A stretch of DNA of 64,000 nt from Streptomyces violaceoruber (GCF_033406955.1 NZ_CP137734.1:4712001-4776000); one strand, 5' to 3'. Shown: positions 26,541 through 35,959, numbered from the stretch's first letter. The notes: generated from the letters alone by a model not told the origin. A program made the numbers and translations.

Positions 26541-26578
26541 CCGGTCGGTTCACGCCGGTCGGTTCACGCCGGTCGGGG
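26541..26578. repeat. 14-base tandem repeat between cseA and cseB
   Basis: CCGGTCGGTTCACG occurs twice in direct tandem (26541-26554, 26555-26568) and a third partial unit CCGGTCGGGG follows. It lies in the 137-base cseA-cseB gap. Confidence 0.8.
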
Positions 26579-26589
26579 CGGCCGGCGGT

Positions 26590-27267
26590 TCAGCTGTCCG
26601 GCTCCGGCGCCGGGGTGGGCGCGTTGCCCGCGGCCTTGCTGTAGTCGTTGTGGGTGCGGTACTCCTCGGTGAACCGGTCCGACGCCCAGCGGTACGTGAT
26701 CACGTTCTCGCCGGACGGACTCGACACCGGGTCGCCCTTGTCGTACACCTGCTTGGTCACCACCAGGTCCCCGCGGTCGATCTCCGCGTAGACCGGAGGC
26801 TCCTCGGCCTTGAACACATTCTGGTACGCGCCGTCCTCCTCGCGGTACACGTAACTGCCCACACCCACCGCGTCACCGCACGTCAGCACGTTGACGACGA
26901 CGTCGTCCGCCGAGCCGTCCGTCACCTTCCCGTACGACACGTCGATCGGGTACTCGTCGGCGACACAGGGCTTCAGCTCACGCTTGACCTCGGGGGACAC
27001 CTTGGGATCGGCCTTGACGAGCCGCACCGCGTCGACGCGGTCGGGGGCCTTGGAGGGGGACGCCTTCGCCGCGGGGGCGGGGGACGCGGAGCCCGCGCCG
27101 CCCACCGCGTCCGCGTGGGCCGGCCCCTCGTCCCGGGCGCCGGTACCCCCGGTCCCGCAGCCGGCCAGGGAAACGCCGAGGGCGACGAACACGGCCACCG
27201 CCGTACTCGCCGCCTGCGTGGTTCTCCGGGTCCCCCCGGGTGTCCGACCGTCGGTCAGGCCGCGCAA
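26590..27267 (-). CDS. cseA: CseA, lipoprotein modulating the SigE system
   Basis: A 225-residue lipoprotein. The N-terminus is basic, then AVAVFVALGVSLAGC with the lipobox cysteine at about residue 37, so it is anchored outside the membrane. An Ala/Pro/Ser spacer (SASPAPAAKASPSKAP) leads to the mature domain, which has two Cys (LKPCVADE, VLTCGDA) that could form a disulfide. In S. coelicolor, loss of CseA raises sigE expression, so it damps the signal to CseC. Its start overlaps the end of sigE by 13 bases. Confidence 0.92.
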   Translation of the reverse strand: MRGLTDGRTPGGTRRTTQAASTAVAVFVALGVSLAGCGTGGTGARDEGPAHADAVGGAGSASPAPAAKASPSKAPDRVDAVRLVKADPKVSPEVKRELKPCVADEYPIDVSYGKVTDGSADDVVVNVLTCGDAVGVGSYVYREEDGAYQNVFKAEEPPVYAEIDRGDLVVTKQVYDKGDPVSSPSGENVITYRWASDRFTEEYRTHNDYSKAAGNAPTPAPEPDS

Positions 27268-27788
27268 CGCTCCCGCTCCTCACGCTCCAGCGCCCGTGCG
27301 TCCAGATCGCGGGCGACCAGCTCCTCGCGGAGCCGGGCGAGCGCCCGGTGCAGCGTGCTCTTGACCGTTCCCGCCGACATTCCGAGGGCGGCGGCGGTCT
27401 CCTCCGTCGACATCTGCTCCCAGTGTCGCAGCACGACGACGCTGCGCTGCTTCGGGGCGAGCACCTTCAGGACGTCCATCAGCAGGGCGCGGTCCGCGTG
27501 CTGCTCGGTGGCGTCGTCCATGGGGGACTCGGGGAGCTGCTCGGTCGGCACCTCCTCCAGCTTCCGCGCCCGCCACCACTCGGTCCGGGTGTTGATCATC
27601 ACCCGGCGCAGGTAGGCGTCCGCGAGCCGCTTGTCCTCGATGGTCTCCCAGCGCCCGTACGTCCGCGCCAGCGCGGTCTGCAACAGGTCCTGGGCGTCGA
27701 CGGGGTCGGGGACCAGGCGCCTGGCGCTGCGCAGCAGCGCGTCCTGCCGGGTGCGGACGTACTCCTCGAACTCGAGCACCTCGCCCAT
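27255..27788 (-). CDS. sigE: SigE, ECF sigma factor for cell-envelope stress
   Basis: A 177-residue ECF sigma factor of the SigE/SigK-like actinobacterial group. Region 2 is FEEYVRTRQDALLRSARRLVPDPVDAQDLLQTALARTYGRW (quoted as the region at residues 7-47) and region 4 is LKVLAPKQRSVVVLRHWEQMSTEETAAALGMSAGTVKSTLHRALARL (about 105-152). No anti-sigma gene is adjacent; control is at transcription through CseB-CseC. It directs cell-wall homeostasis genes. GGAAGG precedes the ATG at 27788. The gap 27789-28087 upstream contains its promoter region, but I could not fix the -35/-10 boxes. Confidence 0.96.
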   Translation of the reverse strand: MGEVLEFEEYVRTRQDALLRSARRLVPDPVDAQDLLQTALARTYGRWETIEDKRLADAYLRRVMINTRTEWWRARKLEEVPTEQLPESPMDDATEQHADRALLMDVLKVLAPKQRSVVVLRHWEQMSTEETAAALGMSAGTVKSTLHRALARLREELVARDLDARALEREERERCAA

Positions 27789-28087
27789 GTCAACCGCCTT
27801 CCGATCCCCGTACTCCGACGGTGGTCACCGCCGGCCCACTGCCTGTGGTCCGTAGTCGTGCTGTGCCCGGGGGGCACACAAACGAAGGTAGGGAAGCGTT
27901 GTCACGGCGCTGTGCGATGCAGCCTGCGGCAAACCCTCGGCTGTCCGTCGGTTGTGTAACGGAAGGAGGAACCGGGTGAATCGACAGCCCACTTGATACC
28001 GACTTGAGGCGATTTGTCCGTCACGGGGGCGGTCACAGAGAACACGGTGACGCCGCGGGAACCGTCACAGAGGCAGGCGACTGTGCG

Positions 28088-29014
28088 TCAGCTCAGCGGC
28101 AGCCGGTACAGACCGTCCGCCAGCGGCTCCACCAGACCGTCGGCCACCAGGCCGTCCAGGGCGCGGGCACGCTGGACCGGCTCCTGCCACACCTGGTCGA
28201 GGGCTGCCTGCGGCACCGGCCCGGCCGCGTCCCGCAGCACCGCGAGCAGCCGCCCGCGCACCTGCCGGTCGGTGCCCGCGTACGTCTGGCCGCGCCGCGG
28301 CGGTCCGTCGTGGGCGGGCTTGCCGGCCAGGCGCCAGGCGCACTGGGCCGCGATCGGGCAGCGGTGGCACGACTCCTTCTTCGCCGTGCAGACCAGCGCA
28401 CCCAGCTCCATCGAGGCGGCGGCCCAGCGGGCGGCCCTCTCCTGCTCCTCGGGCAGCAGCGCCCGCGCCAGCTTCCGCTCGGCGGCGGTGGTGGCGTTCG
28501 GCGGGTACTGCACACCGGTGACCGCGCGGGCGAGGACCCGGCGGACGTTGGTGTCCAGCACGGCGTGCCGCTGGCCGTACGCGAAGGAGGCGACCGCCGC
28601 GGCCGTGTACTCGCCGATGCCGGGCAGCGCCAGCAGCTGGGCGTGGTCGGCGGGTACGTCGCCGCCGTGCCGTTCCGTTATGGCCGCCGCGGCGCCGTGC
28701 AGGCGCAGGGCCCGGCGCGGGTAGCCGAGCCGCCCCCAGGCGCGCACGGCCTCGCCGGGCGCCTCCGCGGCGAGGTCGGCGGGGCGCGGCCAGCGGGCCA
28801 GCCACTGCTCGTAGACGGGCTGGACACGGCTGACCGGCGTCTGCTGGAGCATGAACTCGCTGACCATCACACCCCAGGCGCCGGCCTCGGGGCGCCGCCA
28901 CGGCAGATCGCGGGCGTGCTCGTCGAACCAGTCGATGACGGGGGCGTGCAGCGGCACACCGGACGCGGCGGGGTCGGAGGGTCCGCCTGGCGAGGGCTTC
29001 GTGGGCGCAGTCAT
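28088..29014 (-). CDS. mutY: A/G-specific adenine DNA glycosylase
   Basis: A 308-residue DNA repair enzyme removing adenine paired with 8-oxoguanine. The catalytic Glu is in EFMLQQTPVSRV, the helix-hairpin-helix is LLALPGIGEYTAAAVASFAYG, the catalytic Asp is in VLDTNVRRVL, and the 4Fe-4S cluster ligands appear as C-x6-C-x2-C-x5-C (CTAKKESCHRCPIAAQC). The C-terminal oxoG-recognition domain of long MutY proteins is reduced to about 80 residues, typical for actinobacteria. GGAGGG precedes the ATG at 29014. It lies between the sigE promoter region and a divergent envelope gene. Confidence 0.94.
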   Translation of the reverse strand: MTAPTKPSPGGPSDPAASGVPLHAPVIDWFDEHARDLPWRRPEAGAWGVMVSEFMLQQTPVSRVQPVYEQWLARWPRPADLAAEAPGEAVRAWGRLGYPRRALRLHGAAAAITERHGGDVPADHAQLLALPGIGEYTAAAVASFAYGQRHAVLDTNVRRVLARAVTGVQYPPNATTAAERKLARALLPEEQERAARWAAASMELGALVCTAKKESCHRCPIAAQCAWRLAGKPAHDGPPRRGQTYAGTDRQVRGRLLAVLRDAAGPVPQAALDQVWQEPVQRARALDGLVADGLVEPLADGLYRLPLS

Positions 29015-29212
29015 GTCCCTCCGATCCTGCCACGGGAGGACCGCCGCACGGGAACACCGCCACCCGGAGACCGTCGCGGACGTCGTCGGGCCCCTCCGTG
29101 TCCCGTCGGCAGGGGCTCCGGAACGGTCTCCGGAATGATGATCCGTAAAAGTTGCGGGCCCAAACGGCGGGTGGGACAAGGGAACGCGCCGATCTCTCGT
29201 ACAGTTTGCGCC

Positions 29213-30052
29213 GTGGGATCTCTGCGCAATCCGGTCGGGCCGCTTCCCTCCACCATCTACTGGCGACGGAGGGCCGTACTGCTGTCTCTTTTCGCCCTGT
29301 TGGCGCTATTGATCACGTGGATCGTGGTCTCCGGCGGCGGGGACGGCGGCAAGGGCCGCGAGGACGGGGCCAACGGCAAGAACCCGGCACCGTCGATCAC
29401 TCCGGGTCCCTCGGGGTCCGGCCCGGCGATCAGCCAGGCGCCGGGCGGACGCGACGAGTCGGGGAGCGGCGACTCCAACGGCTCGGGTTCCGGGTCGGGT
29501 TCCGGCGGCGGTAGCGCCGGGAACGGTTCCGGGTCCGGCGGCGGTGAGTCCGGCGGCGGATCGGCCGGGTCGGGAAGCGCCGGAGGCGGCGGGGGCGGCG
29601 CGGTGACCGGCGTCGGCGCGGACGACGCGCTGCCGGCCGGGTCGAGCCTGCCCAACTGCACGCCCGGCGCGGTGAAGTTCAGCCTGCGCAGCGTCCGCAA
29701 CAGCTACTCGCCCGGACAGACCCCCGCGTTCGAACTGACCGCGCGGAACACGTCCGGCGGCGACTGCGAGGTCGATCTCGGCCCGAAGCACGCGGTGTTC
29801 ACCATCACCCCGGCCAGCGGCGACGACGCCTACTGGGCCTCCGACGACTGCGTCGAGGGCGCGGGCAGCCTGCGCTACCGGGTGACCGCCGGCAGCGGCA
29901 TCACGTACACCGTGAAGTGGGACCGCAAGCCGAGCGCTCCCGAGTGCGGTACGCCGCCGGCGGGTTCGGCCAAGGCGGGCACCTACCTGGTGGAGGCCAA
30001 GGCGGCGGGCTTCGAGAAGGTCCAGACGTCGTTCGTCCTCAAGAACGACTGA
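29213..30052 (+). CDS. Membrane-anchored envelope protein with Gly/Ser linker
   Basis: A 279-residue protein. A single N-terminal membrane helix (AVLLSLFALLALLITWIVV, residues 21-40) is followed by a very long Gly/Ser/Pro linker (about 42-140) and an extracellular beta-rich domain with four Cys (LPNCTPGAV, GGDCEVDLG, DDCVEGAG, APECGTPP), probably Ig-like. TACAGT (29200-29205) is seven bases before the GTG, so the mRNA is probably leaderless; GGAAC at 29181-29185 could also serve an ECF sigma factor. It converges with disA. Function is unknown. Confidence 0.8.
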   Translation: MGSLRNPVGPLPSTIYWRRRAVLLSLFALLALLITWIVVSGGGDGGKGREDGANGKNPAPSITPGPSGSGPAISQAPGGRDESGSGDSNGSGSGSGSGGGSAGNGSGSGGGESGGGSAGSGSAGGGGGGAVTGVGADDALPAGSSLPNCTPGAVKFSLRSVRNSYSPGQTPAFELTARNTSGGDCEVDLGPKHAVFTITPASGDDAYWASDDCVEGAGSLRYRVTAGSGITYTVKWDRKPSAPECGTPPAGSAKAGTYLVEAKAAGFEKVQTSFVLKND

Positions 30053-30088
30053 CCCGAGGCGCGGCCGCCGCCCCGGGTCCGCCACGCG

Positions 30089-31213
30089 TCAGACGTAACG
30101 CTCCAGGATCGACGACTCCGCCAGCCGCGACAGCCCCTCCCGCACGCTGCGCGCCCGCGCCTCGCCGACACCGTCCACCGTCTGGAGGTCGTCCACACTC
30201 GCCGCGAGCAGCTTCTGCAGGCCGCCGAAGTGCTCCACCAGCCGGTCGATGATCGCGCCCGGCAGCCGCGGCACCTTGGCCAGCAGCCGGAACCCGCGCG
30301 GCGACACCGCGGAGTCCAGCGTCTCGGGCGAACCGGTGTACCCCAGGGCCCGCGCCACCGTGGACAGCTCCAACAGCTCGGCATGGCTGAGCTTGTCCAG
30401 CTCGGCGAGCGCCTCGTCGACCGTACGGGACCGCTTGGCGGTCGGCTCGGGCACGTAGTCCCGCACGACCAGCTCGCGCTCCGGCTCCACACCGGCGATC
30501 AACTCGTCCAACTGCAGCGCCAGCAGCCGCCCGTCCGTCCCCAGCTCCACCACGTACTCGGCGATCTCGGTGGCGATCCGGCGCACCATCTCCAGCCGCT
30601 GCGCGACCGCCGAGACGTCCCGCACCGTCACCAGGTCCTCGATCTCCAGGGCCGACAGCGTGCCCGCGACCTCGTCGAGGCGCAGCTTGTACCGCTCCAG
30701 GGTCGCCAGCGCCTGATTGGCCCGCGACAGAATCGCGGCCGAATCCTCCAGCACCCGCCGCTGCCCGTCCACGTACAGGGCGATCAGCCGCATCGACTGC
30801 GAGACCGACACGACGGGGAACCCGACCTGCTTGCTGACTCGGTCGGCCGTCCGGTGCCGCGTGCCGGTCTCCTCCGTCGGAATGGTCGGATCGGGGAGGA
30901 GCTGCACCCCCGCCCGCAGGATCTTCGACAGGTCCGAGGAGAGCACGATGCCGCCGTCGAGCTTGCACAGCTCGCGCAGCCGGGTCGCGGTGAACTCGAC
31001 GTCCAGCACGAAACCGCCCGTGCACATCGACTCGACGGTCTTGTCGGAACCCAGCACGATCAGACCGCCGGTGTTGCCGCGCAGGACCCGCTCCAGGCCG
31101 TCGCGCAGGGAGGTGCCGGGCGCCACGGCGCTCAGTGAGGCGCGCATCAGGCCATCGGCACCGGCACTCCCACCGGACTTTCCGGGAGCTGCTGCCCGGT
31201 CGTTGGCTGCCAC
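30089..31213 (-). CDS. disA: DisA, diadenylate cyclase and DNA-integrity scanner
   Basis: A 374-residue protein making c-di-AMP from two ATP. The DAC domain has GGLIVLGSD, LCKLDGGIVLS (the DGA-type active-site loop with Gly) and TGTRHRTADRV (RHR motif). A helical spine domain precedes the C-terminal helix-hairpin-helix DNA-binding domain (VPRLPGAIIDRLVEHFGGLQKLL, VDDLQTVDGVGEARARSVREGL), quoted by segments. It forms octamers that sense branched DNA. GTG at 31213 is preceded by GGAGGAG. It follows radA by 81 bases, a conserved pairing; RadA inhibits DisA in other species. Confidence 0.96.
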   Translation of the reverse strand: MAANDRAAAPGKSGGSAGADGLMRASLSAVAPGTSLRDGLERVLRGNTGGLIVLGSDKTVESMCTGGFVLDVEFTATRLRELCKLDGGIVLSSDLSKILRAGVQLLPDPTIPTEETGTRHRTADRVSKQVGFPVVSVSQSMRLIALYVDGQRRVLEDSAAILSRANQALATLERYKLRLDEVAGTLSALEIEDLVTVRDVSAVAQRLEMVRRIATEIAEYVVELGTDGRLLALQLDELIAGVEPERELVVRDYVPEPTAKRSRTVDEALAELDKLSHAELLELSTVARALGYTGSPETLDSAVSPRGFRLLAKVPRLPGAIIDRLVEHFGGLQKLLAASVDDLQTVDGVGEARARSVREGLSRLAESSILERYV

Positions 31214-31294
31214 TGCACTCCTCCGGTCGCAGGTTCTTCTGGCGCTCCCGTGTCGCACACTCGGTCGTACGGACGGGCGAGACCAGGGCAAAGT

Positions 31295-32704
31295 CTACCG
31301 GCGGTCCTCCTCCTCCCGTGTGGCCTCTCGCCGACGCGAGCGCGGAAGCACCCGCAGGGCGTCCCCCATGTCCGCGACTTCCAGGACCTTCATGCCGTCG
31401 GGGACCCGGCCCGGATCGGCCGGGACCAGGGCGTGCGTGAAGCCCAGCCGATGCGCTTCGGAGAGCCTGCGCTGCACCCCCGTGACCCGTCTCACCTCTC
31501 CCGCGAGCCCGACTTCGCCGATCGCGACGAGGTTCTTGGGCAGCGGGGTGTCACTGGCCGCACTCGCCAACGCCAGGGCGATGGCGAGGTCGGCGGCCGG
31601 CTCGGAGAGCTTCACCCCGCCCACCGTCGCGCTGTAGATGTCCCTCTTCCCCAGCGCACTGATGCGCCCGCGCTGCTCCAGCACGGCCAGCATCATCGAC
31701 ACCCGCGAGGTCTCGAGCCCCGAAGTCGTCCGCCGAGGCGACGGGATCTGCGAGTCCACGGTCAGCGCCTGCACCTCGGCGACCAGCGGCCGGCGCCCTT
31801 CCAGGGTGACGGTCAGACAGGTCCCGGGCACCGGCTCGGCCCGCCGGGTGAGAAACAGTCCACTGGGATCGGCAAGCCCCGTGATCCCTTCGTCGTGCAA
31901 CTCGAAGCAACCGACCTCATCGGTCGTCCCGTACCGGTTCTTCACACCCCGCACCAGCCTCAGCCGCGCATGCCGGTCGCCCTCGAAATGCAGCACGACG
32001 TCCACGAGGTGCTCCAGCAGCCGCGGGCCCGCGATGGCCCCGTCCTTGGTGACATGGCCCACCAGGAGCGTGGACATGCCGCGTTCCTTGGAGGCCCGGA
32101 TCAGCGCCCCCGCCACCTCCCGCACCTGAGCCATGCCGCCCGGCGCGCCGTCGATCTCGGGCGAGGCGACGGTCTGCACGGAGTCCAGGATCAACAGCGA
32201 CGGCTTGACTGCGTCGAGGTGCCCGAGCACCGCCGCGAGATCCGTCTCGGCGGCGAGATACAGATGGTCGTCGATGGCATGGATCCGGTCGGCCCGCAGC
32301 CGCACCTGGCTGGCCGACTCCTCACCGGTGACGTACAACGTCCGGTGCTCGTCGCTCGCCGACTTGGCCGCGACGTCCAGCAGCAACGTGGACTTCCCGA
32401 CGCCCGGCTCACCGGCGACCAGCACCACGGCCCCGGGCACCAGCCCGCCCCCCAGCACCCGGTCCAGCTCGGGCACGCCGGTGGAACGGGCGGTCGCCTG
32501 GCGCCCGTCGACCTGCCCGATCGGCACCGCGGACGTGGTCACGCGCCCCGGGGTGGTCGTACGCACGGCGGGCGCGCCGTACTCCTCGACCGTGCCCCAG
32601 GCCTGGCATTCGGGGCAGCGGCCGAGCCACTTGGCCGTCTGCCAGCCGCACTCGGTGCAGCGGTAGGACGGCCGTTCCTTGGCGGACTTCGTACGGGCAG
32701 CCAT
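31295..32704 (-). CDS. radA: RadA, DNA repair and recombination ATPase
   Basis: A 469-residue RecA-like branch-migration ATPase. The N-terminal zinc finger is YRCTECGWQTAKWLGRCPECQAWG (C4 type). Walker A is GEPGVGKSTLLL, Walker B is LLILDSVQT, and the RadA-specific KNRYG motif is in RLVRGVKNRYGTTDEVG. The C-terminal Lon-protease-like domain (TVGGVKLSEPAADLAIALALASA) lacks the catalytic pair, as usual. It precedes disA on the same strand. A much longer open frame extends upstream, but the zinc finger fixes the start at 32704. Confidence 0.96.
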   Translation of the reverse strand: MAARTKSAKERPSYRCTECGWQTAKWLGRCPECQAWGTVEEYGAPAVRTTTPGRVTTSAVPIGQVDGRQATARSTGVPELDRVLGGGLVPGAVVLVAGEPGVGKSTLLLDVAAKSASDEHRTLYVTGEESASQVRLRADRIHAIDDHLYLAAETDLAAVLGHLDAVKPSLLILDSVQTVASPEIDGAPGGMAQVREVAGALIRASKERGMSTLLVGHVTKDGAIAGPRLLEHLVDVVLHFEGDRHARLRLVRGVKNRYGTTDEVGCFELHDEGITGLADPSGLFLTRRAEPVPGTCLTVTLEGRRPLVAEVQALTVDSQIPSPRRTTSGLETSRVSMMLAVLEQRGRISALGKRDIYSATVGGVKLSEPAADLAIALALASAASDTPLPKNLVAIGEVGLAGEVRRVTGVQRRLSEAHRLGFTHALVPADPGRVPDGMKVLEVADMGDALRVLPRSRRREATREEEDRR

Positions 32705-32789
32705 GCACGAACCGTAACCGCCCCCACTGACAGCCGACCCCGCGGTCCGTTCTCCGGCGTCCCGGGACGGGACCCGGCGTCGCACCCGG

Positions 32790-33145
32790 TGCCCGGGGCG
32801 GGTGTGGGCGCGAGGGGAAGCGCGGCCCGGCGTAACGGGGTGCCGCTGCGCCCACCCGTGCCGCCCCAGCGGCACGACTGCCCGCAGCTGGGGCGGGGGA
32901 GCCGCGTACGGCGAGGAGCGGGACGCGGGGCGTGGGCGGGGGGAGCCGCGTACGGCGAGGAGGGGGCGTGTCGGGGGGTGTCCGCCCGCAGCGGTTGGCG
33001 CGTCAACGCCCCGAGCCTTTTCAAGTGACCGATTCCGCGCCGTTCCGAGGACGGACACCCCCCGGCGCGCCCCCGACCCACCCACCGGACAAGCCGCGCA
33101 ACGCGCACCCCCACCGAACCCGCACAGGCCGCCGCAGGCACCCCG
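32790..33145 (+). repeat. Long dispersed intergenic repeat, copy 2
   Basis: Near-copy of 312-685 in the same orientation, lying in the 576-base gap between radA and the BACON gene. It contains the short hairpin (32858-32875), two GCCGCGTACGGCGA units, and the long inverted repeat with left arm starting at about 32967 and right arm ending at about 33069. No gene is supported in this gap. Confidence 0.85.
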
Positions 33146-33268
33146 AACGGACGACTCCGGCCCCGCCCCCGCCACGGAAGAACAGCTTCCTGTCCCCTTA
33201 TGAGGGATCGTTTCACCCGTACGGATTAAAAGTGCCCAACGCGCCAGTTCGCGCCACCCATAGCCCCC

Positions 33269-33274
33269 TACGGT
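33269..33274 (+). promoter_or_regulatory. Leaderless -10 box for the BACON gene
   Basis: TACGGT ends six bases before the GTG at 33281 and no ribosome-binding site is present. Confidence 0.45.
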
Positions 33275-33280
33275 CGCCGA

Positions 33281-35080
33281 GTGATGAGGAGCAGTCCGGA
33301 AACCACGACCCGCACGACCGGCGCACACCGGGCGCACCGGGAAGCGCGTGACCGCACCGCGGCGAGGGCCCTGGCGCAGCCGCCGGCGCAGCGCCCACCC
33401 GCGCGTTACGCCGCATACGACGCGTATCTGGACGGCCTGTTCACGTACTGCCTGTCCGTGCTCTGCGACCACGACGCCGCGACCGCCGCCCTCGGCGACG
33501 TCCTCGCCATCGCCGAGCGCCGCGGCCACCGCGGCCCCGCCCCCGCGGCCGACCGCAGGTCCTGGCTGTACGCGCTGGCCCGCTGGGCCTGCCTGCGCAA
33601 GCTGGCCGAGGCCAAGCAGAAACGTCCGAGCACCCACGCGGCGGGCCGCCCGGCACCCGCCACCAGACAAACGGCGCAAACCACGCCGACCGCGCCCACC
33701 ACCCCCACCAACGACGAGACCCACCAGCGGCACCGCAGCGAACTCGCCCTCCTCGCCTGGCCGGAGGCCGCCGGCACCACCCCCGAGCAGCGCGAGGCCC
33801 TCGAACTCGCCGTGCGCCACCACCTCGCCCCCCACGAGGTCGCCGCCGTCCTCGGCACGGACCTCGCCGCCACCAGGGAACTGCTCGCCTCGGCCGCCTG
33901 CGAGGTGGAACGCACCCGAGCCGCCCTGGCCGTCGTGGAGACCGGCACCTGCGCCGGCGTCGCCCGCCTCACCGGCGACAACCGGTACGTCCTCAGCACC
34001 GCCCTGCGCCGCGAACTGGTCCGGCACGTCGACGACTGCCCGCGCTGCCGCCGGACCGCCGAGCGCGCGATCCCCGGCCGCTGGCCCGGCACCAGCGTCA
34101 CCCCCGCCGAGCTGCCCGTCCTGGAGGCCCCCCGCACCGCGCTGCACGTCGCCCTGGCCCACACCTCGCGCGCGCGAAGCGCCGCCCCCCGCTTCGACCG
34201 GCGCGGCTTCCCCATGGACCCCAAGGATCGCGCGGCCCGGCGGGACCGTCTGCGGGCCCGTGCCGTCACCACCACCGTCGTCGCCACCGTCGTCGCCGCC
34301 CCGGTGCTCGCCCTGTGGGCGGCCTACCGGGGAACCCCCGTCGTCGAGGGCGAGGAGGGCCGCTCGGCCAGCGCCAGCGAGGCGCAGGACCCGGACGCCA
34401 CGGACGGCGAGTCGGCGGGCGGCGCCTACGGGTACGAGAACGCCGGCAACGCGAGCACCACCCCGGGCACCGGCTTCGGCGAGAAGGGCGGGGCCGACGT
34501 CTCCGTGGAGGTCGTCGGCGTCTCCGGAGCCAGTGGGAAGGCAGCCGGCCACCTGGAGGTGACGGCGGGCCACGACGGCGACACCACGCTGGTCACCCTG
34601 ACCGCGACCGGCGACGCCCCGGTGCACTGGTCCGCGTCCGTCGGCGCCTCCTGGCTCTACCTGAGCCAGTCCTCGGGGACCCTGCGCCCCGGCGAGGCGG
34701 TGACGGTCAGGGTGTACGTCGACCACCTGCGCGAGCCGTCCGGCCGGTGGAGCGCACGGGTGGCCGTCTCGCCCGCCGGCGCCGTCGTGGCGATCGAGGG
34801 CTACGGCACCGCGCCCGCCCCGTCCCGCCCGGGCCCGCGCCCCGGCCCGCCGGACGACACGTCGTCCCCGTCCCACCCGGGCGGTGACCCGGACCCGGGC
34901 CCGGACCCGTCACCGTCCACGTCGCAGCCGCCCGACCCCACGCCCCCCGGCGACCCGTCGCCGACGCCGCCCGACCCGGACCCGACGACGAACGAACCGT
35001 CCCCGACCGGCGGCACGAACGGCTCGTCCCCACCACCGGGCAACAGCGACAGCGGCGCCCCGAGCCCGTCGGACTCGTAG
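33281..35080 (+). CDS. Membrane protein fusing sigma-like region, zinc motif and BACON domain
   Basis: A 599-residue protein. Residues about 40-240 resemble a degenerate ECF sigma factor: a region-2-like YLDGLFTYCLSVLCDHDAATAALGDVL, and a region-4-like WPEAAGTTPEQREALELAVRHHLAPHEVAAVLGTDLAATRELLASA (quoted by region). A zinc-binding anti-sigma-like motif HVDDCPRC lies at about 249-256. One membrane helix (TTTVVATVVAAPVLALWAAY, about 328-348) is followed by a linker, a BACON beta-sandwich (APVHWSASVGASWLYLSQ, about 446-478) and a long Pro/Asp/Ser tail. It could couple an outside signal to transcription in one chain. The sigma part is divergent, so promoter binding is uncertain. Confidence 0.8.
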   Translation: MMRSSPETTTRTTGAHRAHREARDRTAARALAQPPAQRPPARYAAYDAYLDGLFTYCLSVLCDHDAATAALGDVLAIAERRGHRGPAPAADRRSWLYALARWACLRKLAEAKQKRPSTHAAGRPAPATRQTAQTTPTAPTTPTNDETHQRHRSELALLAWPEAAGTTPEQREALELAVRHHLAPHEVAAVLGTDLAATRELLASAACEVERTRAALAVVETGTCAGVARLTGDNRYVLSTALRRELVRHVDDCPRCRRTAERAIPGRWPGTSVTPAELPVLEAPRTALHVALAHTSRARSAAPRFDRRGFPMDPKDRAARRDRLRARAVTTTVVATVVAAPVLALWAAYRGTPVVEGEEGRSASASEAQDPDATDGESAGGAYGYENAGNASTTPGTGFGEKGGADVSVEVVGVSGASGKAAGHLEVTAGHDGDTTLVTLTATGDAPVHWSASVGASWLYLSQSSGTLRPGEAVTVRVYVDHLREPSGRWSARVAVSPAGAVVAIEGYGTAPAPSRPGPRPGPPDDTSSPSHPGGDPDPGPDPSPSTSQPPDPTPPGDPSPTPPDPDPTTNEPSPTGGTNGSSPPPGNSDSGAPSPSDS

Positions 35081-35143
35081 ACCGGCACGGAACGGGCCCC
35101 GGCCAGGGCCGCCGGTCAGGGCGGCCGGCCAGGGCCGCCGGTC

Positions 35144-35959
35144 TCAGCGGCCGGCGGGGTCCGCCGGATGCGGTGCCAGCAACGGCAGCTGCGAGGCCAG
35201 CCGCTCCTCGCACAGCTCGACCAGCCGGTCGTACCCCGCCTTGCCCATCAGCTCGACCAGCTCCGGCCGGTAGGAGACGTACACCGGGTCGCCCGCGCCG
35301 TGCGCCGAGGTCGCCGACGTGCACCACCAGTGCAGGTCGTGCCCGCCGGGACCCCACCCCCTCCGGTCGTACTCACCGATCGACACCTGCAGCACGCGCG
35401 TGTCGTCGGGCCGGTCGATCCACTCGTACGTCCGCCGGACCGGCAGCTGCCAGCACACGTCCGGCTTGGTCTCCAGCGGCTCCCGGCCCTCCTTGAGCGC
35501 CAGGATGTGCAGCGAGCACCCCGCACCGCCCGCGAACCCGGGCCGGTTCTGGAAGATGCACGAGCCCTGGAAGGGCCGGGTCTGCCGGGAGCCCTCGTCG
35601 TCCTCGGAGGTCCAGCCGTTCCGCGTGCCCTCGGCGTGGTGCTGCCAGATGTCCGGCGTGAGCCGCGCCACGTGCCCGGCGACCCGCTTCTCGTCGTCCT
35701 CGTCGGAGAAGTGCGCGCCCAGCGAGCAGCACCCGTCGTCCGCGCGGCCCGCCTGGATGCCCTGGCAGCCGCTGCCGAAGATGCAGTTCCAGCGGGAGGT
35801 CAGCCAGGTCAGATCGCACCGGAAGACCTGCTCGTCGTCCGCCGGATCCGGGAACTCCACCCACGCGCGCGCGAAGTCGAGTCCCTTCTCGTCGCCCGCG
35901 ATGTGCTTCTTGTCCTTCTTGGCCGACTTTTCGTCCTTCGCCTTTTTCGTCTTTGGCAC
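35144..35959 (-). CDS. Cys-rich conserved protein, possibly metal- or Fe-S-binding
   Basis: A 271-residue protein with a Lys-rich start ([17 protein letters not shown]) and nine cysteines grouped as [55 protein letters not shown] and HWWCTSA. The pattern recalls YkgJ/DUF3109-type zinc- or iron-binding proteins, but I cannot assign a function. No signal peptide is seen. It is divergent from the Ppx/GppA gene, with 71 bases between. Confidence 0.75.

Noticed and set aside
27789..27960. ECF-type -35/-10 pair for sigE
   Set aside because: ACAAC-like sequences exist on the minus strand but no spacing with a -10 was convincing, so no promoter was called.
27960..27996. Six-codon frame (MNRQPT) behind a perfect GGAAGGAGGA ribosome-binding site
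   Set aside because: Too short to support as a gene and no gene follows on that strand for over 1 kb; may be chance.
31295..34876. Minus-strand frame that would extend RadA by about 720 residues
   Set aside because: The extension runs through the dispersed repeat and antisense to the BACON gene; the RadA zinc finger fixes the true start at 32704.
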